From assembly GCA_036345935.2 (NCBI GenBank), contig JADWOT020000006.1, forward strand, positions 20,124,519 to 20,188,518: a DNA stretch of 64,000 nt, in the 5' to 3' direction. Origin of the DNA: Taenia hydatigena (taxonomy: Eukaryota > Platyhelminthes > Cestoda > Cyclophyllidea > Taeniidae). Position numbers and translations under genes: made by a program. The notes under the pieces were generated by a model, which was not told the DNA's origin, ran no database searches, and worked only from the letters and a program-made list of their open reading frames with translations. Below, piece after piece: positions 62,024 through 64,000 of this stretch (position 1 is the first letter of the stretch; each line of letters starts with the position of its first letter).

Positions 62024-63263
62024 ATAGTTTACAGGGCACGACATCGTCAGACAGGCGTTGTGTACTGTATCAAGCGGTCAGTGTGTGGGTCTTCTGTGGT
62101 GGACGGGTGCAATGCACTGAATGAATGCCAAGCACTGAGCGTGTTGAGGCACACGAATGTTGTTCGGTTCTACAACTCGTGGATGGAGGCGGGGTCGTTG
62201 ATGCTGCAGTTGGAGTACTGTGTTGGGGGCAGCTTACTTGACTGTCTGCATGAGGCTGCAGCGGTGCACAGCACACCTTCGACACCACTGTGTCCCGATG
62301 TCAGCGATGATGGTGATGGTGCTGCTTATGGGATGCAAGGCAGTGGCACTCGTCAGGCAGCGTTCCGTGGTCTCTCGGACGCGGCTCTCACCAAGTTGTT
62401 GGGTGATGTTGCCAGTGCACTGGACTACGTGCATACAAAGTGGTGCATGGCACACAGGAATGTGGGACTGACGACCATATTGGTTCAACTGAGGCCGCGG
62501 GATGCGCACAGAGCCTACAGGTCGGAGGAGGAGATGGAAGAAGCACGGAGGCGCTGCCACGAGGTGAGTTGTCTGTGACAGCGTTTTCACCTGTCATGGG
62601 AGGGGAGGGTTGTTTGCAATGACACGCATGGCACAATCAAAGATGGTGGTGTAGTAAGATGATAAGATGGAGGAGGCAGACAGGGTGTGGTGGAGCACCT
62701 CATATCTCGTCTGTTGAGTGGGTTTAAGGCGCTGCGGATGCGTTGGTACTTGCTGCAGTAAGTGTGCGTGTTGTTGCCGTTTGAAGGTTCTTCAATCGGG
62801 TAGAAGTGACGAGGTGGATTTCAAACTGGCGAGCTTTGGTATGGCGTCGCGAGTGAGTGAGGCGGAGGACTGTCGTGGTGATGATGTGTACGCTCTCGCC
62901 GTCACCATTTGTCGTGTGGTAAGTGTGAGTTGCCTCGCATCTGTTGGCAGTGCTGGTTTGTGTGTCAGTGATGCTTGTGCTTGTAGGCCAGAGGAGCAGC
63001 ACTTCCACTTGCTGACGACGAGGTGAATGCTGTGGACGTCTCCAACACGCCCGCTTCACTGCGGCCCATCTTGCAGGTTAGCTTTGTCATAGTGGGAAGT
63101 GAAGACTATCATTGCAAGAGCGTTCTTGTGTCGCAGCTTAAGGTGTTGGCATCTTGGTTTTCAGTTGATGTTGAGGCCGTTGGCTGTGCATCGAGTGACC
63201 GCGTCCGACGTGGTGCAATGCCTTGTGTCGGCGCACAGTGGTGAGCGAGTTGGTGGGCAGTGA
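60837..63263 (+). CDS. WEE1: Wee1-family kinase-like protein, catalytic residues lost (probable pseudokinase)
   Basis: Wee1 kinases phosphorylate the inhibitory Tyr of CDK1. An eight-exon model keeps phase throughout: 60837-60952, 60984-61012, 61044-61134, about 61316-61930, 61972-62563, 62787-62918, 62987-63076 and 63165-63263 (587 residues; human WEE1 646). The start of exon 4 is the weak point. Near the N-terminus, LQKANIYPIS resembles the NINPFTP region of Wee1. The kinase domain begins LHELCRTDGGIVYRARH, with a poor glycine loop. It then has VVYCIKRS with the ATP Lys kept, NALNE, NVVRFYNSWME and LEYCVGGSLLD, all Wee1-like. The catalytic loop is AHRNVGLTT where Wee1 has HMDIKPSN, and the DLG motif is ASFG. 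The C-lobe DVYALAVTICR and ARGAALPL follow Wee1 closely. Family membership is secure; loss of catalysis is inference. The ATG follows an in-frame stop. Confidence 0.75.
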
Positions 63264-64000
63264 GATTGCTCCTGGCGTCCAATCTAGGCTGTGGTGGTGC
63301 GACTGAAGAAATGGATGTGTGTGCTGAGAACTGATGTGGTGCATTGTGACTCATTTCCACAAATGTCGATCTGTACTAACCTTTGACAGTCTTACGAAAC
63401 TTGTGCCTCAATGGCACGTGATTTTATGATATTTGCAATGATTTTCAAATAAACTTCTTAACCAGTGTACTCATCGTTGATGTGTTATGGGAGGAGGGAG
63501 GCGACTGATCGAAGGAGGGAGGGCAATGCTATGCGCATTGCGTTCTTCTGCCTCACGGTGATTGATGTGAGTGTGTGTGTGTGTGAATAGCCTAGTTGGT
63601 TTGCTGGAAGTTGGGTTCTATTTGCTTCAACCTGTTTCTTCCCGTGTACGGCCGCATTTTGGCGGGTATGGCGAAATGCGTTGCCGAGTGTCTGTTCTTC
63701 CTCGTGATTGGCGTTTAGGGTTAGAGGAATGATGACCTGTCGTCAACTTTGCAGTTGAGACGAAGGAGAGCAATTTTGGAGGATGTGCAAGGCTGTGAAA
63801 TGTTGTATAGCTCGTCAAATTTACTCCTCAGCCTGTACAGACGCAGGTTTTGCACCAGACACCAAGTTGGAGCAATACTGTGCTGCCTAGTCCTACTGGC
63901 CTCAAATTCATGTTGCTAGAACAAAGCGCCCAAATGGGGGAGGGTAGGTGAACTGGTGGAACAGCTGGCGCGGGAAACAGAGATCAGGTGAATGCACGCT
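63264..64000. other. Wee1-like 3' flank, no further gene recognised
   Basis: AATAAA at 63448-63453 is a plausible poly(A) signal, about 185 bases after the stop. A short GT run lies near 63571-63583. Open frames beyond it are short and unrelated to known families. Confidence 0.5.
63448..63453 (+). promoter_or_regulatory. WEE1: AATAAA poly(A) signal of Wee1-like gene
   Basis: This is the first AATAAA on the coding strand after the TGA at 63261-63263. Confidence 0.6.

Noticed and set aside
1..64000. CRISPR arrays, tRNA, rRNA, complete transposase or reverse transcriptase genes
   Set aside because: I looked for them on both strands and found no supporting repeats, cloverleaf or conserved motifs.

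Overview
The window is eukaryotic nuclear DNA: spliced genes with GT-AG introns, AATAAA poly(A) signals, microsatellites, and animal gene families (METTL3, a receptor protein tyrosine phosphatase, a Wee1-family kinase-like gene). Many introns are very short (31, 37, 39, 41, 48 nt) and sit between ordinary ones. Together with the gene set this suggests a flatworm, probably a tapeworm; that assignment is inference. I see no bacterial genes, CRISPR array, tRNA or rRNA.

The layout is dominated by nested duplications. Block A (1-11083) carries a receptor-PTP gene on +, then a broken fragment of a Wee1-like gene. Block A returns as a near-identical inverted copy at 25300-36383, separated by a 14-kb spacer (11084-25299) of older, diverged repeats and a 434-bp CAC tract. 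Next comes METTL3 on + (38539-41500), a 100-base N gap (41795-41894), and METTL3 again inverted (42105-44731, last exon missing). A third receptor-PTP copy follows on + (46569-54028), cut off in the middle of a phosphatase exon. There the sequence switches to a direct copy of 21539-27840 (54029-60283). A last small inverted repeat (about 58.6-60.0 kb against 60.4-62.0 kb) leads into the only complete copy of the Wee1-like gene (60837-63263, +).

The receptor-PTP model has 14 exons with matching phases, giving 779 residues from the first exon in copy 1: FN3-type extracellular segments, one transmembrane helix and one very divergent PTP domain. Its WPD loop reads WSR, and its P-loop keeps the C-X5-R spacing as CRPNDGR. 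METTL3 is a conventional, complete 9-exon, 518-residue m6A writer subunit in the left copy. The Wee1-like gene has an in-phase 8-exon model of 587 residues but lacks the catalytic Asp (HRN) and the metal-binding Asp (SFG), so it looks like a pseudokinase.

The near-identical arms, the N gap at the centre of the METTL3 palindrome and the sharp mid-exon junctions mean that two explanations remain open: a recent, real palindromic amplification, or joining of haplotypes/contigs by the assembler. I describe the sequence as given and flag this throughout.
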